This document shows, one piece after another, positions 30,549 to 41,690 of a stretch of DNA of 64,000 bases (within the stretch, counting starts at the first letter, position 1; every line of letters begins with the position of its first letter). Source of the stretch: Isoetes taiwanensis (lineage: Eukaryota; Streptophyta; Lycopodiopsida; Isoetales; Isoetaceae); contig JAJEKV010000087.1 in assembly GCA_021234155.1 (NCBI GenBank), positions 4,011,242 to 4,075,241 on the forward strand. Direction: 5' to 3'. Below the pieces are notes generated by a model. That model saw only the letters and a list, made by a program, of their open reading frames with translations. It was not told the DNA's origin and searched no databases. Both the position numbers and the translations under genes were made by a program.

Positions 30549-31300
30549 CTGCAACCCCACAATAAATACATTTATGTAGTTTCGATTCTGGGCAAATAAT
30601 ACAGCCTATGGAGTTTCTTTAGCTTAGTACATGATTTTAACCACATCAACGCAACTTATCAGCTTGAAGTTGAACCTGAGCCGAATGTGAGATAAGGAAA
30701 ACATCCCTAGAGATGGAAATCCAGCTAATAAATATCTTCAATGCATAAACCTGCATAGCTATACTGCCAGATAATCTTCTATTTAGATAGAATACAGCAA
30801 AATTGTATTCACCTTGAGCAATTGGCAGTGTCCGGACTCCTCGCTAATCATATCCTGCATTGGTTTCTTCTCAGATTGGAGTGTTGCTGGCTATGAATCG
30901 GCATGATATCAGATGATATCCGAGCACATGTGCAACCGAATCACCCCAAAAACCGCCTCCATCTGATTTTTTGCAGCCGGAACTTGCAGTATGGCCGCCT
31001 CCATCTGTTTTTATGCTGCCAAAATTTGCATTAAGCGACCTTAGGGTAAAAAGAAATGCAGTATGGTAAATAACAGCCATGCTCTTGGAAGCCAGAGGAA
31101 AATGCTTGGAAGAAGAAGAAGGGTCGAGCTGCGCCATAGCCACGCCTGCGAAGGAATGGGGTGGATGACCGAGAGTTTACAGGCAGCAGCCAGTTTGGAG
31201 CAGTCACCAGCATATGCCTAGCATATGCCGACATATACCTGGATATGCCCACATACCCACATATACGAGGGTTTGCCCCCCTAGGGGCAACCCAAAAATA
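30549..31300. other. No supported gene; possible missing OST48 5' exons
   Basis: The OST48 N-terminus (signal peptide and VLLDDL region) should lie here on the minus strand, but I see only a very weak candidate near 30580-30610. A minus-strand open frame at 31143-30871 is unrecognised. Confidence 0.35.
31269..31293. repeat. CCTAGG-centred palindrome
   Basis: 'gggtttgcccccctagggg' plus 'caaccc' forms a near-perfect inverted repeat preceded by 'atacgag'. A sister copy lies at 33609-33629 in a similar context. Confidence 0.7.
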
Positions 31301-31304
31301 TGCG

Positions 31305-32165
31305 AACAGCATGGGAAAAAGGAAAAAGAAAAGGAAAGGAAGGAAAAAGGGCACGAGGAAATGATCAGGAAAGGAAGAAAATAGAAAAAAAAAAACCATC
31401 AGGAAAAGGGCACGGGAAAAAAAAAAAGAAAAGGGAAGGAAATTGGAGGAGCGGGGGAGGGGAAGGGGAAGGGGAAAAGAACATGGGAAAAGAAAAAAGA
31501 AGGGGAGGGAAAATTGACGGAAAAATGGGAAGAGGAAAAGGATGACAAAAGGAAAGCATGGGAAAAATGAAAAGAGGAAAATGGTGGGAAAAGGAAAGGG
31601 AAAAAGGACATGGGAAAAGAGGAAAAAGGGGAAAAGGAGGAAAAGCGGGAGAGGGCACGGGAAAAAAAGAAAAGTGGAAAATGGAAAAGGGAAGAGAAAA
31701 AAAGAACATAGAAAAGGGAAAGAGAGAAAGGGTGAGGAGATACGAAAAGAGAAGTTAAAAAGGGCATGGGAAACGGGAGAGGGAAAAGGGCATCCAAAAA
31801 AAGGAAGAGGGAAAGGGTGGAAAAAAAAGGAAAAGAGAAGGAAAAATAGGCATGGAAAAAAGCGAGAGAGTAAAAGGTCGAGGAAAAGGGAAGGCATAGA
31901 AAATGGTGGGGAAAAGAGAAGGCATGGATAAAGGTGAAGAGACGGGGAAAAAGGCATAGAAAAAAGAGAAGAAGGAAGGGGTGGGGAGAGGAGGAAAAGG
32001 AAAGGGAAAAAGGTTATTGGCAAAATGGAAGAGGGAAAGGAAGGAAAGGGGTGGGGAAACAAGGAAACATATGGGAAAAAGGAGAAAAGAAAAAAAAGTG
32101 TAGAGAAAGTAAGAAAATGTGAAATACGACATAGAGCAATAGGGAAAGGAAAATAGAAAGGGAAA
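31305..32165 (+). repeat. Polypurine tract of about 860 bp
   Basis: The plus strand is almost entirely A and G ('gggaaaaggaaaagg'-like), with rare t and c. Long open frames on both strands here (Lys/Gly/Arg-rich on plus, Phe/Pro/Leu/Ser-rich on minus) are by-products of the composition and are not genes. Such R-Y tracts can adopt triplex structures. Confidence 0.9.
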
Positions 32166-32506
32166 GGGATAGGGCTTTTCTCACTGCAGCCTAAAACATT
32201 TATAGGATCTCAACTTACACCTAGCAACGCTGGGTACCATTACTAGTCCATTAATAACGCCCAATTTTCTTGCAAAAAATTTACATGGGCCTAAATTTGC
32301 CTTTTGCATTCGTGGATTCTTCATTTTTTTATTTCCAATTCTAACAATGCCCTTTTTGCTCTGACCATGCCCTTTTTACCACGTCTTATCGACTCGTATT
32401 TTCTACGGCCCCTCTTATATACAAGCTGCATTACCCTTACAGAGATCGAACCATCTACAAAGTTTCCTAAATTTTCATGTTTTTGGGAATACCGTTTGAT
32501 AAAATT

Positions 32507-32719
32507 TCATGGATTGCATAACTTCTATACACATCATAACCGTTTCTTTACAGCTAGATTAAAGATTGGATATTCTATTTGTTTGTATTGGATAGTGACG
32601 GTGCTAAGAATTTTGTCATGGATTGCATAACTTCTATACACATCATAACCATTTCTTTACAGCTACATTAAACATTGGATATTCTATTTGTTTGTATTGG
32701 ATAGTGACGGTGCTAAGAA
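32507..32719. repeat. 109-bp tandem duplication
   Basis: 'ggattgcataacttctatac' starts at 32511 and again at 32620. The two copies differ at a handful of positions. Confidence 0.9.
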
Positions 32720-34760
32720 ATTAGTTTGAACTTTAATTTGTAATGAACCGCAGCATTTCGTGAACCATTGCAAATAGTCTTGATAGGGCTCCCCACCAAT
32801 TGGGCTACTTGCAGTTGGATCAAACAACTCCAAACACCTACAATTTTGCTGCCTTGCCCACACACAGTGGCAAACCATTAAGCCTAGCCCACTAAGATCA
32901 CTGGTAGGCTTTACACACTAGAGGGATCAACCAGTGATGGGACAAGTCCCCCTTATTCCACCGGTCTAGCCCCGCCACCCACAACCAGGCGGGCTCTTGT
33001 ACACGGGCCGCATTAATTGGGAATTAATGAGGCTATCTAGGATCATCTGCTACTGAAGGTTTCAGGGTTCTCTACCCCCCTTCCCACATACACAGGAGAG
33101 CATAGAATGGAACATCATCAATATTAAAGAACTGAAATACTGATTAAGATCTAATCTATCTTACCTAAACATACAAGGTTAGGTTCTTTCGTTACGACTG
33201 TTGATCTTAGGATCTACAAGGCTGCTAAGACTGATCTAACATACTATCCTAGCTCATTGCCGGGCTAAGAGTCGGCTTTGCACATCAGAATCGCAAGTTA
33301 CCTGATCCTTGGCTAGCTCCAGCTCCCCGGATTGCGTCCATGCCTTTGTTCTTGCTGAAGACTGCTGCTCCTAATCAATCTAGTATGCAAAGTCGGCTCA
33401 GCGGCGTCTGGCAATGCGAAATGGTAGCTTCCCTTAGCCGAAATGGCTCAGGGAAGCCCTAAATGCGAAAGAAGAAAGGTTTAGGGTTTTCCCTTTGGTT
33501 CCTTATATGAGAACTTTTAGGGTTAGGTTAGAAGGGATCAAATGGGGTATTGCCACTTGGCAAGGGGGTTTTAATTGCATATGTTTAATATACATGTGCA
33601 ACATACGAGGTTGCCCCCTAGGTGCAACCCTTTACGGCTCTCAAGTACTTGTCATGATGACATGTACATGTGATGTGGCAGTATAATATACGTATTCGGA
33701 TCGTATGTTATGTTGGAACGTCACATGCTATCAGGACCATTCCACAGAATATCATTTCTTTATTTCGTTGTGGTTGCATTGTTTCCTTCTTTGAGTTCCT
33801 TTGGCTTCTTGTTCAGTTTAACTTGGTTGATGTTATTCTCTTTTAGTTTAGTTGCATCATTCCGTCTTTAATTCTTTGTCTCTGGCTCCTTTTCTATGTT
33901 GGTTATATTAGTTCGGGTTATAGTTTATTTTGCTAATGTGGTGTTTTCTAGTTCATTAGTCATTTAAGATCTTTTGTCATGGCCTTGTCTATTGTTCCTA
34001 TAGCTTCATTTCCCTACCGCGGGATACATTGTGTCCTTCTTTTTTATGTTCCTTTGCATTGTTCCTTTGGTCCCTCCATTTTATGCCCCCCCATGGATCA
34101 GATTCCAGCTTTACTTGCTCATTTGACTTCTTTATTGCTCCTTTGTTTCTGTCTTTTCCTTTCCTTTCTTTGCTCCATTTTCTTGGGTTCCCTCTTCCTT
34201 CCATTTTACTCTGGTTGTTTTGGTTGCCCTTTTTGCTCTCACCAAGCCATCCCCTCCAGTACTTTGGAATATTGCTTGCCCTCTCTGCCTCGTTTGTCCC
34301 GATGCTCTCTTATCTTTGTTGTCTCATTATCCCCTTTTATCTCTGTGATCTCATCTTCCTGTTGATGTCTTGTATCCTAGCCATCCTGCTCTAAATTACA
34401 TCTGTTCTCTGGATGCGTGCTCTTGCTTGAATCCGTTATGCATGGATGATATAGGTTTGTCTTTGCTTTCAGAAGCATTTTCTCGTTAAGTGTTCTATGT
34501 AGTTTGTTGGTATGTTGATTCTACAATTTTGTTTTATGTGCTTTGATGGGGCCGTAGTTGTTGTTTGTATTCGATTTTTATGCCTTTTTTACTTTATGCA
34601 TTCCAGTTGTCCCGGGGTTTCTTGTGTTCCTTCCCCTCTACTTGCGTTGGCATCCCGCCTCGTCTTCCATAGTCTAGGCATGTGAGAGGATTTTGAAAAC
34701 AGGTTCCTCGTTGTGTCGGATGTTCTTGTGCAAGGACCTTTCCCTAGAATGCCATGGTTC
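32720..34760. other. No recognised gene
   Basis: About 2 kb without a supported gene. 33609-33629 is the second CCTAGG palindrome. 33720-34680 is pyrimidine-rich on the plus strand, which yields open but meaningless frames. Near 33725 'tgctatcaggacc' weakly resembles a Copia primer-binding site, so an old LTR remnant upstream is possible but unproved. Confidence 0.4.
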
Positions 34761-34765
34761 TCTTC

Positions 34766-35815
34766 TTATACAGAAGAGAAACACCATTCTAGAGAAAGGG
34801 ACGTCTGTTTTGGTGCCACGCCAGTTTTGGATCCGCTCTTTCTATGGCCTGCGTTTTCTATAAAGCAGGCTCTCGTTTTGGCTTTGTCATCTATATATGC
34901 TGCAAGGTTAACACTTGCTACTTTCTCATTCTTGCCTTTAGGCATATTGCCTCTCCCTTTATTTGCAAACTTTCCTTTTCCTCCACCACCTCTTTTGGGA
35001 CTAGGACAATCTGCTGCAACATGGCCAAAGCCTTCACAATTGAAGCATTTATTTTGCTTAACCTTAGGACAATTATTTTTAAGATGTCCATAAGCCTTAC
35101 AAGCATAACAGGGGCCAAGCTTACTTTTATCAAAACGCCCCTTTCCTTTTCCAGTGAAAAGTATTTCTGCATTTTCTTCCTCTCCCCCTTTGATTATCTT
35201 TTTCTGTTCTATTTCAGTCCTTATCATAAGTTCAGCCTTCTCCCTATTTCTGGCCACACTTCTCACTAAGGTAGAAAGCTGTTCATATTCAGAAAAAGCT
35301 CTAGATAAAAATAACACATGGAAATCTTTTGTGATAGGCACTCCTGCTGCCTCAAGATCAGCAATGATATTATCATACTTTTGAAAAAAAAGAGTGAGGT
35401 TATCATCATCTTTGAATTTCAATTTCCTTAATTGCCTATCGAGCATCTCAATTTGAGAAGAATTTTTGACTTCATAGTGTTTAAGCAAAAAATCCCACAT
35501 CTCTTTTGGAGTCTTATTTTTCAGTTTAAACATAATGCTAGAACTCAACTTACTTGCAATTATGCATCTGGCCTGCTGAGATCTCTTTGAATTGCGTCCA
35601 CTTGCACCAGCATTTATAGATGCCTCACTTGCCATGCTTGTACCTTCAGCATTAGTACTGCTTTCACCAAAGTCAGCACTGTCACCTTCTATGAGATCCC
35701 ACAATTCTTCTGCCTGGAGAACATCTTTCATTCTCTCTTTCCAAGCCTGGAATCCAGCTTCCCCTTGGAACATATCCACTCCACTGAGTAAAGAAGCACC
35801 AAGTCTAGTTGCCAT
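34766..35815 (-). pseudogene. Copia Gag polyprotein fragment
   Basis: Gag packages element RNA. The ATG at 35815 (MATRLGASLLSGVDMFQG) follows the primer-binding site; the longer upstream frame from 35872 runs into the LTR and is not used. Visible are SPKEMWDFLLKHYE-like helices (here TPKEMWDFLLKHYEVKNSSQ) and two CCHC knuckles, CYACKAYGHLKNNC and CFNCEGFGHVAADC. After AGHRKSGSK the family match ends and unrelated residues run to the stop at 34766, marking the truncation. Confidence 0.85.
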
Positions 35816-36402
35816 GTTAGCTTTGATACCAATGTGAAAGATTTCAAATAGATCTAAAGCAATAACCAGCAACTTAGATCTATAAGTTAACTTTATAAGG
35901 CAACTAACTTAATCAGCAATTCACATTAGACAATAGATTAACCAATGCTAACCATTACCCTTATATCTGAACAACTATATTCAATATAGAGTCGTCTTCT
36001 CAATAAGATCAAAATGATCAGTTCATTTTGTCTGTCTTCGTTTCACATTTGGGCTGCACTCAACATCGGGCTACAAAGCATACAGAAACGAATACATCTT
36101 CAACATTTTATCAGTGATCTCGAACCGACTGCCGTGGTTCAGGACCGATCAAAGTAGCAGTAATGCTACGTTCAATCTTCTCATTCGACCGACATGGTTT
36201 CTTATTTTGTCAGCCACAAACATAGCAATATTTATCTTCAATGTTTCGATCCAGTTAACCATTGGCCCTTTTAACCTTACATTTAACTGCTAAAATACCA
36301 TAGGTTAATGGTTCCCATATCTACAACTGTCTTCACCATTTTCATCTTTAACCTAGATTAGAGTCATGGTTTCCATACTAGGTTAAGATTCTATATCTAA
36401 CA
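34840..36402 (-). mobile_element. Truncated Copia element (5' LTR, PBS, gag)
   Basis: On the minus strand: LTR 36402-35833 (TGTTAG...TTCACA), primer-binding site 'ttggtatcaaagc' at 35832-35820, then Gag from 35815. Coding ends inside the Gag-protease link near 34840, so protease, Pol and the 3' LTR are absent. Its Gag is clearly related to that of the young Copia (RLGASLL..V..FQG vs RFGASLL..V..YKG), but the LTRs look different. Confidence 0.85.
35833..36402 (-). repeat. 5' LTR of truncated Copia
   Basis: 570 bp bounded by TGTTAG (minus-strand start, 36402) and TTCACA (end, 35833), followed by the primer-binding site. The LINE-B target duplication covers its first four bases (36399-36402). 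Confidence 0.75.
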
Positions 36403-36414
36403 TGAACACTTCTC
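36399..36414. repeat. LINE-B target-site duplication, left copy
   Basis: aacatgaacacttctc, immediately before an 11-T run (the LINE poly(A) on the opposite strand). Identical to 43043-43058. Confidence 0.95.
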
Positions 36415-36955
36415 TTTTTTTTTTTGATTGAAGTCGGTATATATATATTAAAGTATAAATAAAGAGAGTACAAAAAAAACTTTTTACAGGGAAGTTTAAC
36501 CCAAGAATAGAAAGAAGGGCAAGGATCCCTCCTATCTATTAAAAGTCAAAAAAATTTCCGAAATAGGTAGATATAATCCTTAAAATAGTATTGGGTATGA
36601 TATTTTTGTTCCAACAGATAAGAATTCTTCACTTAGAAACTCGATCTGAGATTAAGATTAGTAGTTTTCCTTCCTCTTCCCCTGACCTCTGTGCTAAGGG
36701 TGCAGAACATACACATACAAGACCCTGCCATCGCCAGATTGTATCTCCCCTTTGCATCCTTGGCTTTGCAGATTAAAGCCCGTCTGATATCATAGTTTTG
36801 GTCACAGCAGCAGTTACACATACAGGGTTCTTTATGCCCAAGTGTATTGGGTGAGCCAAATAGCCTGGTCCACTCCCTGTTTGCCTCCAGATTAATTTTC
36901 TTCCACTTGATTCTCCTCATCAGCACGAACATAATTCCTGCAAATAAAAGGGCCA

Positions 36956-37567
36956 TTAGTTTGATAATCCTTCAATAATCCAGTCAACATCAAATTTGAT
37001 CTGTCTTATCACTCCCTCCGGGTGAATAATTTCATAATTGAAAACAAATTCATTTCTTCCTTTCCAGATCCTCCATAGGAGGATGTAGATCCTCCAGTCA
37101 GTAGGGTTGGCTGGGAGAAAGAAGTCCAGGGAGCTAAGAGAAAGAAGATCATATCTCAAGTATGCCGATGCTAAATCAAGAATCCACTCGGCCCAGATGC
37201 AGGTTCTGAATAAATGGTCCTCATCCTCTTTGTTAGCCATACATCTGATACAGATATCTGAGTCAGCCATATGGAGTCTGTGCCTTTTCTTGTTTGTGGC
37301 CAGGGCCCTGTGCCAGAGTTGCCACATAAACGACTTGATTTTAGGATAAATAGGGCTGGACCACATGAAGGTAAGATTCTTGATGCATCTGTCTTGATCA
37401 GTATGCCATTTTCTATGGATGGTGATTTCCTGATTCCTCATGAGATGCCTGTAGGCTTTCCTGACTGTAAAGCTAAGCAACCCATTATGGTTCCAGTTAA
37501 TTCCATCAATTGACCAAATACCATAAGTCAGTGAGTGGTACAGATGTTGTTGTACAGGAATTTGCAT
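36956..37567 (-). CDS. LINE-B zf-RVT C-terminal domain
   Basis: This 203-residue frame holds the plant zf-RVT domain that follows RT in L1-type LINEs: FTVRKAYRHL, then FMWSSPIYPKIKSFMWQLWH, CIRCMANKEDEDHLFRTC and a WxxW-rich tail (IYILLWRIWKGRNEF). The Cys-His pattern C..C......DHLF..C is the signature. It overlaps the ORF2 end in a different frame. The join (NNIC to SLTYGIWSIDG) suggests a one-base indel near 37540 in a once-continuous ORF2. Confidence 0.9.
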   Translation of the reverse strand: MQIPVQQHLYHSLTYGIWSIDGINWNHNGLLSFTVRKAYRHLMRNQEITIHRKWHTDQDRCIKNLTFMWSSPIYPKIKSFMWQLWHRALATNKKRHRLHMADSDICIRCMANKEDEDHLFRTCIWAEWILDLASAYLRYDLLSLSSLDFFLPANPTDWRIYILLWRIWKGRNEFVFNYEIIHPEGVIRQIKFDVDWIIEGLSN

Positions 37568-40500
37568 TCCTCTCCTTCATCAGCCAAAAGAGAATCTTCA
37601 AATGGAATCAGCCCCTGGTCATTGAACATATTGTGCACATAAGTGATGCCTTTAAGACTCCATTTTTTAACCTGATCTGGAAAATGACAGGCTAAGCACA
37701 AGTTCCCATTGTTAGTAATCAGGGCTGGATTCCAAAAAATGGTCTGATCCATCGACAATCCTTCCTTCCAAGTATACATACCTCTAACTTGAATCCAGGC
37801 TTTAATCCATTTCTTAAGTATACCAGGAGTAGAGTTGGGGACAGTAAAAGGAAAATAGATGGAGTGGGGGAGGTGCATTTTAATTTGTCTCCAACCAAAA
37901 GGGTGGCACTTATTAATATAGTGCTGGATGATAATGGAAATAGGGTGCTTTATCTGACCATAGGCAGCTTTATAAAAATACTTGGCCATGAGTGCAATCC
38001 CCTGCTTCTCAATATTAATGACACCTAGACCACCATCTCTCTTTTTCTTGCAGCACTCTTCCATGGACACAGGTGTCCAACATCTTCTGTTCTGACCAGC
38101 AGAGATAAACCTTCCAATAATACTTTGAAGCTTAGAAGAGACTTTCTTAGGAGCAAGGATAACAGAAGACTGGTAAACATGAGAAGAAGAGATAACAAAA
38201 TTAGCTATGATGGCCCTTCCATTTTTAGACAAATACTTAGAGTTTAAGCTATCAACTTTTCTTTGAAACTTGTCAATAATACCCTCCCAAATATCAGAAG
38301 GACTACTCTTAATAGCAAAGGGAATACCAAGAATCTTTGATTTAAGAGTGGGGGAGTCATACTTACAGTCCAGGAGGGCAGCTGTTTGCCCTCCCTTTAC
38401 CTGATTTCTTGCCATCACCCTTGATTTGGTCCGGTTAATCTTACAACCCGAGGCTGCTCCAAACTGATCCAGAATAGTTTGAGTATTCAAGATCGAGTTT
38501 GCATCCATAGAAACCATGCGGAAAGTGTCGTCTGCAAAGTGCCCATTTAGAATTTGATCTGTAATATTATTGTCAGGTAAAGAGAGTCCTTGGATCATAT
38601 TAGTATTTTTGGCCTCCTCAAGCCTGCTATGCAAAGCTTCCATGACAATTAGAAATAAAAAAGGGGCTAAGGGACAGCCCTGCTTCACACCTCTCTTCAG
38701 GGGGAAGAAGGGGCTACACTCACCATTGATAAGAACTGAGGATCGAGAATTATTTAAAATAGCATAAAAGATATTAATTACCTCATCAGAGAAACCAAGA
38801 GCACTGCAGCAGTGGAGCAGAAAATTCCAACTCACCATATCAAAAGCTTTAGTAATGTCGAGCTTAATGAGGGCAATATCTTGACCTGAATCTTTGGCCC
38901 AATTCAATCCTAAAATAGCTGTAACCACATTATCCAAAATGTACCTATCTCTCAAATAGGCCGATTGGGAGGAACTAATAATACTCTCAAGGACAGGCTT
39001 GAGTCTGGCAGCAATGGAGCCAGAGATAATCTTATAAATCACATTTGAGAGGGAGATAGGTCTGTAATCTGAAAAGCTACTTGGCATGTCATTCTTTGGG
39101 ATAAGAGCAATGAGGCTAGTATTAATTCTAGCATCCAGACATTTCTGCTGTCTGAATTCATTTGCTAAATTTGTGATACTGTCACCCAGGATAGGCCATG
39201 CTTTTTTGAAGAACTCAACTGGCAGACCATTAGGCCCAGGAGTCTTGCCATTCTCCATTTCCTTTACTGTACGATGCAGCTCAATATTACTGAAGCATTT
39301 CTCCAGTTCCCTATTATGCTCATTGCTAGCCTTTGCTTGGAGATTAATAAAGTTAACCATAGTGCCAGGATGACAGTCTTGATTAGTACCCATAACATTA
39401 GTGAAATGACTGGCAGCAGCCCTCTTAATATCTTCTTCATTTGAGATAATATCATCTCCAACCATAATCTCAAAGATATGGTTTTTCTTAACTCTACCCT
39501 TAGCCTTAATGAAAAAGAATTTGGAATTGCACCTCTCATCCTCCTTGATTTCTCTAATTTTGGATTTAAGCTTCCAACCTTTGGCAATTCTGATTTCCTC
39601 TTTCTCAATATCCTTCCTGATTTGCTCCTGTTGATCCCCTAAGGCATGAGGAAGAAGATCCCTAAGATTATTAAGGTTGGCCATCTTCTGGTGATGGATT
39701 TCCTTCCCCCATTCTTTAAGCCAATTTTTAATTGCCTTAGAAACTCTAACCCACCAATCCATCCAACCAGATTTGCCCAGGGGCTTCGGGTATCTATCTA
39801 ACACCTCCTGGAGCTTAATCATAAAATCAGTATGATCAAGAAGAGTGGTATTTAACTTAAAGTAAGTTTTTCTCTTCCTATTTTGATCTTGGGCCGAGAT
39901 AATAATTTTCTGAGGGAAATGATCAGACAGAGTATAGCCTTTCATGTTCTCCACTCTGTTACTATTATTCCAAAGGTTCTCTGAAATGTAGAATCTATCA
40001 TGTAAGCACCAAATAGGGTCCACCCTTTTATCTGTCCAACTAAAGTCATTAGGCTTAGTTCTAGCTAAAAGAAGGTGATGGGACTGTAAGAGGTTATTCC
40101 AAATGTTTCTTTCCTGGGGCAACAGGGGCCTGAAATTTTTATTCCTCATGTAACCATTGGTCACCATGTTCATATCACCCCCCATGATACATTCATCATA
40201 ATCAATGTTACCCAAGCTGTTCTTGACTTTAGTCCAAACCTTAATCCTATCCCCAGGATTATTATAAGCATAGATGTTGACAAAGACTAACCTCACATTC
40301 TTCATGTTACATCTCAGAATCTGCCACCTACCCTCTCTATCACTAACCATGTAAGGGTCAGTTAGATTAAGATTATCTCTCCAAATAATGGCGATGCCTG
40401 CAGAAGAATCCTGAGCAGGAATGGACCATAAACTATACCCAATAGGGAGAGTCTTTCTAATAATAGATTCATGCTGAGGGTCGTGAATCTTATGCTCCTG

Positions 40501-40614
40501 AAGAAAAAGAATGTCAGGGTTAAGAGATAGAATACATACCTTTAACCGCTCCCTTTTGATTATACTATTAATCCCCTGTAAATTCCAGGTAATACAACTT
40601 AAGGACCTATCCAT
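37528..40614 (-). CDS. LINE-B ORF2: endonuclease and reverse transcriptase
   Basis: 1028 residues. The N-terminal AP-like endonuclease nicks the target (SCITWNLQGIN, DILFLQEHKI, CIMGGDMNMV, SDHFPQKI). The RT copies RNA at the nick (ALIPKNDMPSSFSDYRPISL, IKLDITKAFDMVSWNF, GVKQGCPLAPFLF and HFADDTF as catalytic YADD variant). The start ATG overlaps the ORF1 stop as TAATG, a layout suited to termination-reinitiation. The stop at 37528 is probably a frameshift product, because zf-RVT continues in another frame. Confidence 0.95.
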   Translation of the reverse strand: MDRSLSCITWNLQGINSIIKRERLKVCILSLNPDILFLQEHKIHDPQHESIIRKTLPIGYSLWSIPAQDSSAGIAIIWRDNLNLTDPYMVSDREGRWQILRCNMKNVRLVFVNIYAYNNPGDRIKVWTKVKNSLGNIDYDECIMGGDMNMVTNGYMRNKNFRPLLPQERNIWNNLLQSHHLLLARTKPNDFSWTDKRVDPIWCLHDRFYISENLWNNSNRVENMKGYTLSDHFPQKIIISAQDQNRKRKTYFKLNTTLLDHTDFMIKLQEVLDRYPKPLGKSGWMDWWVRVSKAIKNWLKEWGKEIHHQKMANLNNLRDLLPHALGDQQEQIRKDIEKEEIRIAKGWKLKSKIREIKEDERCNSKFFFIKAKGRVKKNHIFEIMVGDDIISNEEDIKRAAASHFTNVMGTNQDCHPGTMVNFINLQAKASNEHNRELEKCFSNIELHRTVKEMENGKTPGPNGLPVEFFKKAWPILGDSITNLANEFRQQKCLDARINTSLIALIPKNDMPSSFSDYRPISLSNVIYKIISGSIAARLKPVLESIISSSQSAYLRDRYILDNVVTAILGLNWAKDSGQDIALIKLDITKAFDMVSWNFLLHCCSALGFSDEVINIFYAILNNSRSSVLINGECSPFFPLKRGVKQGCPLAPFLFLIVMEALHSRLEEAKNTNMIQGLSLPDNNITDQILNGHFADDTFRMVSMDANSILNTQTILDQFGAASGCKINRTKSRVMARNQVKGGQTAALLDCKYDSPTLKSKILGIPFAIKSSPSDIWEGIIDKFQRKVDSLNSKYLSKNGRAIIANFVISSSHVYQSSVILAPKKVSSKLQSIIGRFISAGQNRRCWTPVSMEECCKKKRDGGLGVINIEKQGIALMAKYFYKAAYGQIKHPISIIIQHYINKCHPFGWRQIKMHLPHSIYFPFTVPNSTPGILKKWIKAWIQVRGMYTWKEGLSMDQTIFWNPALITNNGNLCLACHFPDQVKKWSLKGITYVHNMFNDQGLIPFEDSLLADEGEECKFLYNNICTTH

Positions 40615-41690
40615 TAGTACATAACCTTACCTGCTGTCCTTCCATCCTGAATCTTTCTTGGGCTGGTTCTGGTAGGCCCCAAATATATTTTCTTCTTACC
40701 CCTGCCTTTTTTCCTTGCAACAATTTGCCAATCCCGCTTTTTATCCATAATGACCTCTTCCTCAATGTGATTCGAATCCCAAATTCTTCCCTCCAAAAAG
40801 CTCTCAGATATGTTCTCTGGAAGCACTACGGTAAACCTATTTGTGTCAATTTTAATAGAGAAATTCGCATTATTTAAGGTTAAGACAAGGTTCTGATCCA
40901 TGTTTATGCTGGTGTGGTCAATGTTTCGAATGGGGATCAATGCTTGATACTTCCCCTTTTCCTTTGTAACACTGGATTCCCCTTTTTCTCGGGTCATAGG
41001 AACCCAAATTTGTCTGCTCTGCTCCTTTTGGGGGATGTTCTTTCCTTTGTCAGAGGCTTCCCCTGGAGGTAGGACTGGCATTTTAGAGTAGTTGACCTTG
41101 AGACTCAGAAAGTCTTCAGGGCCAGTCTTCACCTTGATCTCCCTTCTCCAATTAGAGTTAACTTTTTTAGAGATACATATGGAAGGGTAATTTGTTTGAG
41201 GAATATTAATATCAATGGTATCCCCTAATTCCTCAGATATAGCTTTGAGGTGAGAGTTAGTCCAGAAAACAGGGGGAAGGTTGGGGAGGGTGACCCATGT
41301 GGTGATAGAGATATTCTCAGGCTTATTAGGAATGTAATCAGGACTCCACCTCATAATATAAAAAGGCTGGTAGTTTATATGATCAATTTTCCTTTTCAGA
41401 ATTTGATTAACACAGATCTCGTCTCTGCAAACAATTTGGAAGGTTCTGTTGTCCAGCTTAAGAATAGACATGATAGGGATATTTTGGGCTTTAGTGACCC
41501 ACAACTTGACCTCACTGATGGTCAGACACTTCCTGGGAAAGTGAATAAGGAAGGCTTTCTTCGAGAAATTGTCATAAGCAGAGGGATCAGATATGGAATA
41601 AAGGTCAATGAAATCTTTTTCCGATCCCTTTTCCTGACATATGTTCCTGTGCTTTTCCTTAGAGCAATCCAAAGAATCATTTTTTAACAA
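40614..41690 (-). CDS. LINE-B ORF1-like protein
   Basis: 358 residues with no ATG at its upstream end: the frame opens after a stop in the 'cttataaaaaaatgc' overlap with the preceding ORF. It contains FLIHFPRKCLTISEVKLWV, FQIVCRDE and MRWSPDYIPNKPENISITTW then VTLPNLPPVFW, the arrangement of plant L1 ORF1 (DUF4283-like) RNA-binding proteins. A CCHC knuckle is not visible. The C-terminal half is Lys/Arg-rich. It ends VMY-stop in TAATG with ORF2. Expression could involve -1 slippage on seven A residues or reinitiation. Confidence 0.75.
   Translation of the reverse strand: MLKNDSLDCSKEKHRNICQEKGSEKDFIDLYSISDPSAYDNFSKKAFLIHFPRKCLTISEVKLWVTKAQNIPIMSILKLDNRTFQIVCRDEICVNQILKRKIDHINYQPFYIMRWSPDYIPNKPENISITTWVTLPNLPPVFWTNSHLKAISEELGDTIDINIPQTNYPSICISKKVNSNWRREIKVKTGPEDFLSLKVNYSKMPVLPPGEASDKGKNIPQKEQSRQIWVPMTREKGESSVTKEKGKYQALIPIRNIDHTSINMDQNLVLTLNNANFSIKIDTNRFTVVLPENISESFLEGRIWDSNHIEEEVIMDKKRDWQIVARKKGRGKKKIYLGPTRTSPRKIQDGRTAGKVMY

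Noticed and set aside
31031-32062. Long minus-strand open frame (343 residues, Phe/Pro/Leu/Ser-rich) and its Lys/Gly-rich plus-strand counterparts
   Set aside because: They follow from the extreme purine/pyrimidine asymmetry. There is no domain, and several frames on both strands are open over the same bases.
33979-34394. Plus-strand open frames of 121-128 residues rich in Leu, Phe, Ser and Pro
   Set aside because: Pyrimidine-rich DNA gives open hydrophobic frames in two registers; no signal, domain or splice context.
34840-36402. Reading the minus-strand frame from 35872 as the Gag start
   Set aside because: That frame extends into the LTR. The ATG at 35815 follows the primer-binding site and matches the start of the related Copia Gag.
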